Assembly: GCA_907163375.1 (NCBI GenBank)
Contig: CAJQUW010016933.1
Span: 1 to 64,000, forward strand
Source: Prostheceraeus crozeri
Taxonomy: Eukaryota; Platyhelminthes; Polycladida; Euryleptidae
DNA length: 64,000 bases
Reading direction: 5' to 3'
Shown here: positions 52,001 through 62,992 of the stretch, one piece after another
Layout: the number at the start of each line of letters is the position of its first letter
Position numbering within the stretch: position 1 is the stretch's first letter
Made by a program: the position numbers and the translations under genes
Notes under the pieces: generated by a model
Told to the model about the DNA's origin: nothing
What the model saw: the letters and a program-made list of their open reading frames with translations, nothing else
Database searches by the model: none

Positions 52001-52824
52001 TGCCATATTAGAACAGTTAATGTTACTTCGATTATCACACACTACGTGGCGTCGATATCACGATAGAATGCATTTCCGTGCTCTATTTGTTTTTCATTCT
52101 TCATCGGTCTACCATTAGAAGCAGCCAGCATCAGGCTTCTCGGATTTCAACATCAAATTGTCCAGTTAATTCAACTTCACTTGCCAAGTTACGTTACTGT
52201 CTTGGTCATCTTTGACAGCTTATTACTTATAACTGTTCGTTTGAGAGACATATTCCTTTGAATTGTTGGGAATGCTCATTAAATCAACCATAAGAACGCC
52301 TTCCGAAAGCAAATTTTGCAAGAATCAATTTTCGAATACATTTAAACAATTTTGTGGAAGTTTTCTTGCTCAATATGGATCAATAAATTTACCATTATTA
52401 TACTTGAAGTTCATTGATTGCTTCATCCGTGTTTCCTGTAAATTCGTTAACGATTCTGGTACTGTCTTTTTCAGTGAAATTTCTCCTGTTTTAAACCTTC
52501 GTTTTCCATCGGTACAAAAATTGAATTGGTACTGGCGCATCACCTAACAAGTTTCGTCGACCTCTTTGACAATCTCCTTGGCGTGATTAAGTCTTCAATT
52601 AGGCCTAGTGCTTTATCATACTTTGACTCTGTAAATTTCTGTCATTTATACGTCAATGTCACAATTACTAAATTCAACACAACAGAATTGCATTTGAACT
52701 AGCTACTTCTATAGCTGAATTCAAAACTGTGAAAGTAACTGACTTTTGAATATGAAGGTCAAAATTATACTGTTGGCTATGATTTATCATTGCCTTGTGC
52801 TGATGGCTATGGTACAAAATAGTT
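52001..52824. other. No gene recognised
   Basis: The longest frame (52263-52547, 94 codons) has no motif or exon-boundary support. Confidence 0.5.
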
Positions 52825-52980
52825 ATACCCATAGACAAACGTGATGCGTTGGAGATTTTCATAGTTTCAAAGCACTCGTATTCTGCATAGATCACCCGCT
52901 AAAACTCGTGATCTATGCAGAATACTCATGTTTTGAAACTATGAAAATAAATCTCCATACACCACATTTGTCTATGGTAT
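52825..52980. mobile_element. 156-bp fully palindromic MITE-like element
   Basis: Ends are ATACCCATAGACAAA and TTTGTCTATGGTAT. The two halves pair through CATAGTTTCAAA / TTTGAAACTATG and CTGCATAGATCAC / GTGATCTATGCAG, leaving a very short loop. The structure is a foldback MITE; no target duplication was resolved. Confidence 0.75.
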
Positions 52981-53996
52981 GACTACTTCATATACTGCCT
53001 GAGAGTATAGTTTCTAAACAACTTCTCTATGATTCTCACTGCAGCAATATGAAGGCCTATACGAAATCTACACACTTCAAAGTGTCAAACAAAGATGTTA
53101 GGAAATGCGCTTTAGAGGATAGGCCTATCATTTACCACTCCTACAACGTGCATGTAAAAATCGAAATTGAAGTATTTCGTATGACATGATATTATTATGA
53201 AATCAACAACTTCCACTATCAATTATTGGAGAAATTATCCAATAAATAGAATTTCTATCTGTGAATTCTTAAGATGCTCTCACATCCAGTACACCGACCA
53301 TTTTCGATTGTGACTCTGTGAACCAAGTTTTAATTCGCATTCCAGTATTGAAAAATTGCTGCTAATAGTTGTTGATGACTGCTGCAAATAGACACAGTAT
53401 ATTAATCCATGGAAAAGTAGACTATTTCATATGAAACAATGCCACCCTCTCACTTAAACTTCTCATCATGAAAATCCTGCAATTTGCAGTCAACAACCTC
53501 CACAACTAATTCGGCAAATAACTTGACTATGATGCGATGTTTTAGATCGAATCGGATCTCCATACCATAGATTTTTCATGTGCCATCATCGCACATACAC
53601 AAGATATCAAACTTCCATTCTAGTGTACTGTTATCCACTTCTATGGTCCAACCAAAGTGAGTCATGGAGCCAAAATAGAGAAAATCAGCCAATCAGATAA
53701 CACTATCATTGCAGCAGGCTGCAAAGAACTACACTTCGTTTTAATCGCTGAACTGCACCTGAACTGTGATTGCAGCACTGACGTCATATCCTGACAACAG
53801 CCGGCTTCGTAAGGATGATCAATTACTGAAGAGTTTATAAATTACCTCCTTACGTAACACTATATTAGCAACGTTTGCATTTATAATCAATTATTAATTC
53901 AAGAATTAATAACATATTTGAGTGCATCTGCTGTTCGAGTTAATTGTGAAGTGGTATTTGCCGGTGGAAACGATCATCTCTACCTTACCTTTACAG

Positions 53997-54177
53997 GCGG
54001 ATCTTTGAATGTAGGATTCTCGACGAAAGTCAAAAGGCGCTGGAGATTGCGGTATCGACAGTGACACGACGCCGATTGGCCAGGGATGCCCATAGACTCT
54101 GTCGCACTGCGGCGGCGTCAGATTCGTCGTTGGGAGTGGGACTTGAGGCCGAGACGCTATCCACCATCTTCCACTAG
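53997..54177 (+). CDS. Candidate terminal exon of an unidentified gene
   Basis: After a good acceptor (CTTACCTTTACAG, ending 53996) a phase-1 frame runs 59 codons to a TAG at 54175. It encodes FECRILDESQKALEIAVSTV, TRRRLARDAHRLCRTAAASD and a tail ending ETLSTIFH. GC content is higher than in the surroundings, as in a coding exon. I do not recognise the protein and cannot find the upstream exons. A second open frame (54086-54496, 136 codons) overlaps in another phase and stops inside the target duplication of the next Penelope element. Which frame, if either, is used is uncertain. Confidence 0.35.
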
Positions 54178-54501
54178 CAAGTTAGCGCCCCTGATATGTC
54201 TACAGGAAGATGAATACAATCAGAAAAACTTTAAGTGTCGAGATGAGTGGAATCGAAACATATACTCATTGACAAAATTATTGAAACTGCTGTTTTTTCA
54301 TGGCCATGAGCCAAACACACATTACAAAATGAATAAATTTGAGATGAGGTATCATTCACTAAGCTGCTGTATGAGCAAATTCAATTACCTAATCACCGCA
54401 TCTGTCGTGTTCTTTCATACAGCATGGAACAAACCGTTCGCCTGGAAGGTGGTGGAGACGAATTCGGAAGTCATTGAAATCAAGAGTGAATCTTGATTCA
54501 T

Positions 54502-55533
54502 TAAAGCAGTTCTTGTAATTTATGTATTTAAAAATAAAAGATATCGCCAAATTTGATTTATTAAAATAATTTACATCGCGAGCGCTTTCGAGGCCTCTAG
54601 TCATGCGATAACGGCCGTAATGACAATGCGAATGGATACACAGTTACAAACATAGAAATCGACAACAATGAAACCTCTAGAACGGAGGTTAAGCTTCATG
54701 CAATACATAATAGTGGCACATAAATCGCACGCATTTTCACTTAGATGCACTTGTCAACGTCTGCATCATTGGGTTAGAATCAGTCACATGTGTAATTCTA
54801 AGCTTCTCATTGGTCATTCATGCCCCAACTTAGTTCCCCCGGATGTGCACCGACCTTGAGTCAATTTCCGTTCTAGTCAACTTCAGATAAACAATCTATT
54901 TCTATGGTTACAAATGAATGTCACTCAAGCAAGACAGACAGTGGACACTGGTGAATTACATAGAAATTTTACGCAAATGACACGCACACACACACAGCAA
55001 AAGGTCACCATGTTTCAAATGTGACTGTGGAAGCAGTTACGTCGGCCGTGCTGAGAGGAGGCTGGGTACAAGGATAAAGGAGCACCTGCCTCGTTGGTTG
55101 TGTAATGATGTACATAGAAGTATACGAGACCTTAGCTCGTCGATTTGTAAACATGCTATAACTTGTGATGATTTTAAAGGTCTTGCCTTCTCTTCTTATT
55201 TTTTCCATTTTATGTAGCTCTGCCAACCCTACTTCCCTTCGTATTTTAGAAGCCTTGTACATTTTGAAGCTGTCACCACCCTTGTGTATACAGAAAGGAT
55301 TTGTATATAGTCTTTTATTGCCATGGTGACCTTTTGCTGTATGTGTGCGTGTCATTTGCGTAAACTTTCTATGTAATTCACCAGTGTTCACTGTCTGTCT
55401 TGCTTGAGTAACATTTGTAACTGTGTATCTACTCGCATTGTCATTACGGCCGTTATCGCATGACTAGAGGCCTCGACAGCGCTCGCGATGTAAATTATTT
55501 TAATAAATCAAATTTGGCGATATCTTTTATTTT
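54502..55533 (+). mobile_element. Penelope-like element with inverted end copies and 15-bp target duplication
   Basis: TGAATCTTGATTCAT flanks the element at 54487-54501 and 55534-55548. The left end (about 54531-55015, excluding a nested MITE) is an inverted copy of the right end (about 55323-55533). The middle (55005-55170) encodes a GIY-YIG-type nuclease piece on the plus strand: CDCGSSYVGRAERRLGTRIK, EHLPRWLCND and SSICKH. Inverted terminal fragments and variable-length duplications are known habits of Penelope-like elements. The RT is missing, so the copy is truncated. The end motif CTAGAGGCCTCGACAGCGCT, CGCGATG stands where a hammerhead-like motif is expected. Confidence 0.8.
54651..54906. 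mobile_element. 256-bp hAT-like MITE nested in the Penelope arm
   Basis: The 8-bp duplication GTTACAAA (54643-54650 and 54907-54914) flanks an element whose ends are CATAGAAAT and ATTTCTATG, with a further inner match CTAGAACGG / CCGTTCTAG. An 8-bp duplication is typical of hAT elements. The uninterrupted sister arm at about 55405-55430 shows the empty site with one GTTACAAAT-type word. Confidence 0.8.
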
Positions 55534-55548
55534 TGAATCTTGATTCAT

Positions 55549-56435
55549 CTGTTCACAAGACTTCCGCTATTGTCAATCATTCCGCGAGCCATGATCTCCA
55601 CAGCCTGTTCATCGTCAATTCTCAATGCTCAGCAGAATTCTTTCAGATGGTCGTCGAGATATTATACCATGTTCTTTCCGATAAGCATTTCGAACGCTGC
55701 AGTGTCCAGTCACAACAGCTTTCCAATGTAGACTTATCCACGGGACAGACACATCTGTTCCTCCTAGCAGCAAAATCTAAGCGTGTTGTTCGTTTGGAAG
55801 AAATCCTTGGTCTTGTTGATCCTTTCTTCTTTTCCACATTCCATTCAACTTTCAAATGACACCGCCAACTCCACAAAGCGACTCGTGAAAAGTACAACTC
55901 TTTGGCAGCAGTTGTAGAACATCGTCCAAAAACACATCATTTTAACTACCGTACCTTTGGTAAACTGATGAATGTTGAAATAGACGACAATTATGTTCAA
56001 CTTGCAACTGTAATTGTGGTTATCAATCGATATCTAATTGTAAACTCTTACTGTCCTATATCATTCCTCTTGTGGTAATGCATTGATAGCGAGATGCTAC
56101 CTCAAACCGCAGAAATAAATGAAACAAACTTCAATTCAAGTCAATGATAGTTGGTTTCATTACTTATGTCAATGAGTATGTTTCCAGGCATCCTAACATG
56201 AGAATGAAAACTAAAATGAATGGTGTAGATTGGCTGCAACGAGTTGTCGTTCTCTGGGGTGAAAAATGAACACTGTATTTTTTTGACGAAAAATCATAAG
56301 TGTCGATGATATATTTGTGAAGTTGCTGCGACCATTGCTGCAACTCTAATTTCAAGAACATTTATACGGATTCTGTTCTCCGATAAGGATTAGATAAGAC
56401 GAATTTCGATGCAAAAATCGAGTCAACGAAGAAAA
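55549..56435. other. Unassigned; one 108-codon open frame
   Basis: The plus strand is open over 55533-55859 (SIVNSQCSAEFF-like composition) and the minus strand over 55643-55897 (Cys-rich RNRCVCPVDKSTLESCCDW). Neither is recognised, and they are mutually exclusive. The rest of the segment, to 56435, has no supported feature. Confidence 0.4.
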
Positions 56436-56589
56436 TATTTTCTGGAGTGATTCGAAACAGAAAAGATCACTCCCTTCTTGAGTAAACCACGATATATTGT
56501 AATAAGATAAATAGCTAAAACTTTGTACAGTGGCATACGTCAATTAAGAATTGCCTTACTTTTATAGCTTTTAACTATGAAATAAGTTT

Positions 56590-57181
56590 CGAAAATGAGA
56601 CCTACCTCCAAATACACGGCTGTCCGATGGGCTCCCACTTCGCTCCTCCATTTGCGATCATCGCAATTCATTTTATTGAGACGCAAGCGTTGGAGCACCT
56701 CGATAAAAGTGGTATCATTCCGAATATCTTTTTACGGTATGTCGACGACATAATTATGGGTCCGTTTTCCCGTAACATAGAAACTTTTGAAAAAATTCTA
56801 GAAGTATTCAATTCCATTAATAAAAGTATACAGTTTACTATCGAAGTTCCAGATCTGAATACCGCCCTAAATTTCCTCGATATATCTATTAGAATAAAAA
56901 ATAATGATATTAGCTATCAGTGGTACTCGAAACCTACCCACTCCGACATCACTCTGAAAAAAGATAGTTGGGTGCCTCGTCACATTAAGGATCATTTCGT
57001 GAAGAGTACTGAAAAGCGGGTTGCATCCAGATGTTCGAATCCGGCCTTGAAAGACGAGTCTTTAAAAAAGGCACAAAACCGACTTCGTAAGAATGGGTTT
57101 AGCAACCGAGATTTCAATAAAAACAAGAGTAAGAAAGAGAAAACAAATAATAATAACGTAAAATTTACTGTAACTATGTGA
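56590..57181 (+). CDS. Penelope-like reverse transcriptase, C-terminal part
   Basis: The frame reads ENETYLQIHGCPMGSHFAPP, then FLRYVDDIIMGPFSRN with the catalytic YVDD box, IQFTIEVPDLNTALNFLDIS and YSKPTHSDITLKKDS, then a lysine-rich linker. These are RT blocks 4 to 7 of Penelope-like elements: MGS...AP, YVDD, FTxE....LxFLD, KPTxxD. The fingers and blocks 1-3 are missing. The open part (56627-57181) ends at a TGA overlapping the next frame by 4 nt. This enzyme copies RNA into DNA at chromosomal sites and is related to telomerase reverse transcriptase. Confidence 0.85.
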
Positions 57182-57654
57182 GCGATAGCTGTAATAGAAA
57201 ACTTAAATCACTCGTGAAAAAATACAACTTACCCATCACCCTAGTTAACAAACTGAATAAAACTTTAAAACACTGCTTAAATAATAAGAAAAATAGTCGT
57301 AAACATGAAAATTGCGAAATATGTACTGGTTTGAACGGTAGCTATGCGTGCGATGATCGATACGTGGTATATCAATTTACATGTAGTCTTTGTAACCAAT
57401 CGTACATTGGGCAAACTAGCCGTCCTTTTGTCACTCGCCTTAAGGAGCACGCCAGTAGTTTAAGGAGTCTTAATAATACCAGCGCCCTTACTGAACATGC
57501 CAAGACCGCCCACAATCGTAACATGTCCATTAACGATTTCAGGTATTGTATTTTAGACAAACTAAGTTCACCTATTGAAAGCCGTATTGCTGAAGCGAGG
57601 CACATCAACAATAAGTCACCGGGTCTGAATAGGAAGCACGAGCTGGTTGGCTGA
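57178..57654 (+). CDS. Penelope-like GIY-YIG endonuclease domain
   Basis: An open frame of about 158 codons in the frame next to the RT. It has the CEICTGLNGSYACDDR cluster, VVYQFTCSLCNQSYIGQTSR (YIG motif with the Cys pair), PFVTRLKEHASS, SALTEHAKTAH and SRIAEARHINNKSPGLNRKH, whose Glu lies where the metal-binding acid of GIY-YIG nucleases is placed. This domain nicks target DNA for element insertion. In intact family members it is fused to the RT; here a one-base frame difference separates the two. Confidence 0.85.
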   Translation: MSDSCNRKLKSLVKKYNLPITLVNKLNKTLKHCLNNKKNSRKHENCEICTGLNGSYACDDRYVVYQFTCSLCNQSYIGQTSRPFVTRLKEHASSLRSLNNTSALTEHAKTAHNRNMSINDFRYCILDKLSSPIESRIAEARHINNKSPGLNRKHELVG

Positions 57655-57738
57655 TGAATACTCGCGTCTAAGCAATCGATCCGTACCTATTTAAGTCCAC
57701 ACACAGTGTTCTGTCACCTTCCGTCTTACTTTATTTGG

Positions 57739-57780
57739 CACTGAGGCAGCGACTGGGTCGCGAAACGTATGCCACTGTAC
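57739..57780 (+). ncRNA. Hammerhead-ribozyme-like motif in the Penelope 3' end
   Basis: CTGAGGCA is followed by a perfect 5-bp stem GCGAC/GTCGC with loop TGG, then GAAACG. This approximates the conserved CUGANGA, stem II, GAAA core of hammerhead ribozymes, which Penelope-like elements are known to carry, but with one extra or altered base before the stem. Activity is doubtful. Confidence 0.35.
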
Positions 57781-58049
57781 AAAGTTTTAGCTATTTATCT
57801 TATTACAATATATCGTGGTTTACTCAAGAAGGGAGTGATCTTTTCTGTTCGAATCATGCCTAACTACCTCCCGTACGCCACAATCAACTATTTTCTGGAG
57901 ATTATTTTCGATTATATTTTTAAGTCTTATCTTTCCACTTTTTCTACGCTAAAGTTCAAACTAACCGTGAAATTGACATTCATTTTCAAAGAGTACTGAT
58001 ACTTAATCATACAATATACAATAATTTATCATCACATCACTAATATTAG

Positions 58050-59349
58050 CCTATACCTAGCCGGCAAGCCACTCCCAGCTGGATAGGATCAAAATATTCA
58101 GAAGCTGCTGACTTAATGCTAGAGCAGAGACACTTTGCAGTGAGACGCGGTATACTTCACAGACAGCTATTGGTCGGACATCCCAGTCGTCGGTTTTGTT
58201 TTTAAGCAAAGCCGTTAAACTCCCACCGGTGAGGAAAGGCTCAATTTCTTGTGGTGCTTTGCCAGAGATCAACAGATTTACCAGGTGTCGAAGAGAAACA
58301 CTCAGGTTTGTGGGTAAAATGGCTTCACATGCGCTGATGAGGTGCTGTACCCTCAAGCCAGACGGACCACAAGCAGTACGGTAGCTGTAGGAAACGAATG
58401 CAAAACAGCCATTAAATCAAAAGATGAAGAGAGATTTAGTGGAACTGTTTCATCCTGATTGTCGGATAGTACTAAAGGAAGTGGGGCTCCAGGGTGCTTC
58501 AATTTCAATTTTGTCCATGTTTCATTATTGTTAGGACACAGACCATCTGAAGATAAAATTCTGCACGCCTTGTTGTAGTAACCATCTTCCGCTTGATCAA
58601 GTGCAGCCGATAGCCTAAAAAATAATATAAAAGCTTTGCTGTTCTCAACCGCTGCAGTCCATAGACCTTCTAAGTTGCCGTTGGACCATCTATCACAAAG
58701 ATAATTGATCGAAATATTGTGATCATTTTTACGACCAGCTCGTTTTGCTGAAGGGAGAACACATTTTGGAAGCATCAAAAGTCTAGTCCAGGCGTCAACG
58801 GTGTTTTCAGAGAGAACATGCTTTATGGCATCAGATACTATCCTTCCCACCTTTTGCCGGCGTTAACTGTATATGTTTCAGTGTTGGGCGATTAAGTGTC
58901 ATGACATCATCCAAAGATGGTAAACTAAAACTAAATGGAACACTACCTTGACTCACAGATAAGTTGTTGTCTGGCTCGTCGCTTGTAACATGGCCGTAGG
59001 TGCATTTCTTGTCATGCTGATTACGAAAAGATTCGGCCACTATGCGATTACACCGACAGACATAACGCCGGTGTTGCTGAAGCCAGACACAAGGCACTGA
59101 TTCTGGTAGAAGACCACGGGCATGTTTTTCCAGATGATTTGTCATCATTGAAAAGGCCACGTACTCCGGGCATTGCTCTACAGGACATGGACAACCAGCA
59201 TGCATAGAACGACTTGAACGTTTGCTGGTTGACATTGACATAGCTGATATACTAGGCTTTCTAAAACTGTAGACGATAATCTGATTGACTTTGGAGATAT
59301 CTGTGAGAACTAACTTCATAATGTGGAGATGGAGAAATAGAACTGTCAT
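58050..59349 (-). mobile_element. Retroelement with C2H2-like fingers and RT (class uncertain)
   Basis: Three minus-strand open stretches are in sequence. 59349-58831 has two Cys/His clusters (CPCPVEQCPEYVAFSMMTNH, then CVWLQQHRRYVCRCN). 58850-58353 has WTRLLMLPKCVLPSAKRAGR, SAALDQAEDGYYNKACRILS and a VLHSFP block. 58356-58057 has RVQHLISACEAILP, GGSLTALLKNK and DVRPIAVCEVYR, the beginning of an RT, followed in another frame by YFDPIQLGVACRL. The GPSGLRVQHL, RPIAVGEVLRR and QLGV signatures belong to a reverse-transcriptase family seen in many invertebrates. At least two or three frameshifts and a truncated RT make it dead. I am unsure of the superfamily. Confidence 0.6.
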
Positions 59350-62300
59350 TTACCCTCGGAGACGCATGGAAATTTCAAAAAATACAGATGCATGTAGAAA
59401 TCCAACAAATCGGTCCTAAAGTTGCAAATTTTCGCAAGTCAGGATCAGAAATAGAAATATTTCATAGGAGTTCCATTTAAGCATTAGAGAACCAATACGA
59501 AAAGAAAACGATGCGGAGACTCAAGAACGGTAAAGAAAAGGATTAAAACAAGCTCCGAAAGTCGTCCACCACAATGAAATAAATAAAAATGGACTTTGAA
59601 TGGTTGAAATCCTCCGTATGGATATGAAATAAATGAAAAATGCTTTCCAACAAAGATATCCAATCACGAGCAATCTAAAAAATACGACCGGCAGCTCCAA
59701 GAGATAGATAGAATTAATGTAAATTAGAATAATATACATTACTAATTATAATGTATAATTAGAATTATAATAGAATAATTAGAATTAGAATTGGAATATA
59801 AATATAATATTATATATAATATTATATATACATATAATTCAATATGATATGAGTATTTCAATGCATCGCAGTGGTTAGAGTTTGTTGTATTTCTAAAAGA
59901 AGACTTGTATTTTATTCTAATGCAAAATCATTGAATTGATATCACTTTGAGACAGGAGTCATCTTGAAAACGATCATTGAAATCATTTTGAGACATGGGA
60001 TCGCGCTAGGTCGCAAACGAAACAGATGCTGATTTATTCGACATTGGTCAGACACATAGCATATCGCAGATTCTTTGTCTTATCGACTTCGGCGAAGTGG
60101 TCAGAACATACACGACTATGTCTATCAGGAAAGTCTTTCCGTCCTGTGCTTTGACGCCATTTAATGAACAAGGAAGATTTTGTTAGGAATCTCTATGGAA
60201 GCTTTTTACGTTCAGCATTGGTATTGTTGAAAGCTGATACATCCAGAGACACTGCACAATTTTTACAGCAAGCTTAAAATTAATCTCCAGATGAAAATCC
60301 TGCTATTTGAAATGATGTGCTTGCAATTTGATGCTTGTTCGTCACTGCTAGTAATAAACATATACATTCCCTACAATCAATGCGTTCAAAATCTGACGCT
60401 TGCTTTCACGCTTCCAGCCTGCTGCCATGCTATTGTCCTCACGAACATATCACCAATGTTACTGTAACGGTGCTGCTTGTATATATAGTATATTTATAAT
60501 TAGTAGATAACGTAAATTCATTAAATATCGGTATGGTATTAAATTGTAAATAGGTCAACTTAGTTGAATCGTTTGATTGGTGGAGGCTTGTTAATGTAGG
60601 CCTACATAATATGTAGGCATAATGTATATATTGTAAAATATATTTGGAGGTATTGGCTTCCAATTTCATAGGTTTCTGGTGGGATCTGGATAAAAGTATA
60701 TACAAACATAAGATGAAACAATAAATAATACCCTTGGTGTTGGAATGCACCGTTTTATTATAAATGCAATGCGTAGAGCTCACGATGGCTAGAGTGCGCG
60801 GTCGCCAAATCTTCGCTCTCTAAAGAAAAGCTATCTTGTCGTCTCGGTTAGTTTACTGAAACGTTGAAGATGATAACTGCTGAAAAAAGTTTAATAGTTC
60901 CTAAATAACAGAACATGAATATAAACCACAACCTGCGCAAAGAGTAGTAAGAGTCATACTCATCCACGAGGAAAGTATGCCGGTACGTGATTAAAGTTAT
61001 CAAATGCATACAACACACATGGTACGGACGAAGGTAAGAGCCACATGTGTTAGCAACAATAGTACAAGCTCTACTACTATACACTATCTGTTCACTCTCT
61101 AGAAATATACGGCTAAGTGGTAGGTCGCAGCTCCGCTGCTATAGGAAAAAGGATAGTGATGTAGGATTATAGGCAAGTGACTTTGGTTGAGAAATTAACA
61201 AGATATCTCTCCTTTCCAGTTTATACTGATAGTTATTGTGTGACAATTATAAAACTTAGCTGGCGCACTTGCAGGCTGTAACTTCTAGAAATTGAAGAAC
61301 ACAGCACGGATTAGGTAGTTGTTCATGATACTTCCTTTTCAGCTTATTAACAGCTACCCACAACTGTTATCACGCATCTGGGTAATGCCCGTGGACCTTC
61401 GAGTTAAGGCATTACCTACGAGTAAAATACCTACTAGCCAGTAGGGTAGAGTTAACAACCAATCCAGGCGCATCTTCGGGCTATGTCTGCGTGGCTGTTT
61501 CGGTGTTCGACCACATATCGTAGGAAGACGGTGCTGTGCTGAACGGTTTGGAGTCAGTGAATATATGCTGTATTATCTAGTCATTGAATTCACTCATTCG
61601 AACATTTCGTGATCTATTAGAATCAAACAGCAATTCGATGCAGATTGGTTTTGTAGTTTATTAGACATTGTTTATTATTCGTAAATGTCAAATTTCTTTT
61701 ATCACATGTTGTTTTGAACACTTCAATTGCAACATGCTATTACAAGCTGCGAGAGCGAATATAGCCGTCCACAACGCCTTCGCTGGCGGCGGCGAGTGTA
61801 TATGTAAAGCAGTTATCTGACTCGTTCTGTCGAATTTTCCTTGCGACCGTTCGGAAGCAAGTTCTAGAATTCCTTGGCTTACATCATAGAAACGTTGCCT
61901 CCCGCCAGTCTCTCTCCCTACTCCAGAGATAGTAAAATTATATTTTTCGCCGGCTGCATATCAAGGCGCTCAACCCTGTGCTATGTTCAGAGAAAAAGTT
62001 TGTGACGCAGCTATTGCTGCTATGGCGATTTAAACTCTTGTGTGATATAGACTGCTGTCCATTCTCTGCCTCACTCCTTATCGACACACCGCGTATGTGC
62101 TAGTCTAATTCTATTATATCAGATTATGCAGAATCATCAAAGCTCAGGGCCCCTTGCATGTAATGGGCACGCTACGTCCCCGATGAGGTATATTTATTTC
62201 GTAAGAATTATTATTCAAGAAAAATCTTTGCTTTAAAAACAGCTGATGACAGCTGATTTTTAAATGCCTACAAGTAACTATTAAACAGTAACTAATTTAA

Positions 62301-62634
62301 TACCTTATTAAAATAAAGTAAAAATGCATAAAATTTGCGTTTAAATTGATATGAACCTACGGCAACTCGACAGTCACACCAATTAGTAATAAGACCAGCA
62401 GTGGCAACTGATACAATGTCAAAATTTCTATTCAGTTCCAAGCAGCTTGACACTTTAATTGGAGCAGAAATAAATGTCGTGATAATCATGTAGTTCCATG
62501 CAACTTCAATGAAGATGAGCCAATTTTTCATTTTAATGATCAAAGCGTTTTGAAATTTCCATATGTTTCTGTAAAAACACGCGGCTTTCTTCAACCCCGA
62601 TGATCATCAGAGAAATATCGAAGAAGCAAAGTCT
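59350..62634. other. No gene recognised
   Basis: AT-rich. 59730-59840 is low-complexity ATTAGAATTA/TATAATATTATA sequence. 61380-61415 has a small hairpin (GGTAATGCC/GGCATTACC). Frames such as 60439-60783 are low-complexity and unsupported. TAGGCCTA occurs at 60599. Confidence 0.5.
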
Positions 62635-62702
62635 AAGTTGACGTAGGGAAAACCACGGTTCGACGATGTTTTTTTTTATCACAGGCTGCACGTTTCGTCC
62701 CA
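62635..62702 (-). repeat. Single Penelope-like 3' end copy
   Basis: AGTTGACGTAGGGAAAACCA, CGGTTCGACGATG and CACAGGCTGCACGTTTCGTCC match the left arm orientation of 48725-48790 and the reverse complement of 48910-48984. Confidence 0.5.
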
Positions 62703-62895
62703 TAGAGTAAAATATATTAGGTAGAGTGGCAACTCCGAATTTATTAAATCACTAATGTGTATACACTTTCGATTTTATTGAATGAACTCGAGGTGGACAA
62801 AGTTTGTTGATTGGATGTTAACAAATGTGAAATATGCAAATATTTGCACCTTTGCCTTTGCCAAAATTACAACGGGATTGACTGATCATGCCCGA

Positions 62896-62992
62896 CCCGG
62901 TGAAAAGAAACTGTCGGGATCTGTCGGTTCATTGTCGGGAAGCCAGCTTCCCGACAATGGACCGACAGATCCCGACTACTTTTTTCACCGGG
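62896..62992. mobile_element. 97-bp near-perfect palindrome
   Basis: CCCGGTGAAAA at one end pairs with TTTTCACCGGG at the other. Inside, GTCGGGATCTGTCGGT pairs with ACCGACAGATCCCGAC and TTGTCGGGAAG with CTTCCCGACAA, leaving a loop of 3-4 nt. It is a solo hairpin with no coding content, of the smallest MITE type. The word GTCGGGA recurs within each half. Confidence 0.8.

Larger units (their letters stand above)
56448..57888 (+). mobile_element. Penelope-like element with RT and GIY-YIG, inverted 5' end, 12-bp target duplication
   Basis: TATTTTCTGGAG flanks the element at 56436-56447 and 57889-57900. Its first 93 bp (56448-56540) are an almost perfect inverted copy of 57765-57859 near the 3' end. 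This is a known structural habit of Penelope-like retroelements, which carry partial end copies in tandem or inverted order. Between lie part of the RT (from about 56590) and the GIY-YIG nuclease. The 5' half of the RT is lost. At 1.44 kb it is a truncated copy, but with near-identical end copies and a perfect duplication it looks recent. Confidence 0.88.
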
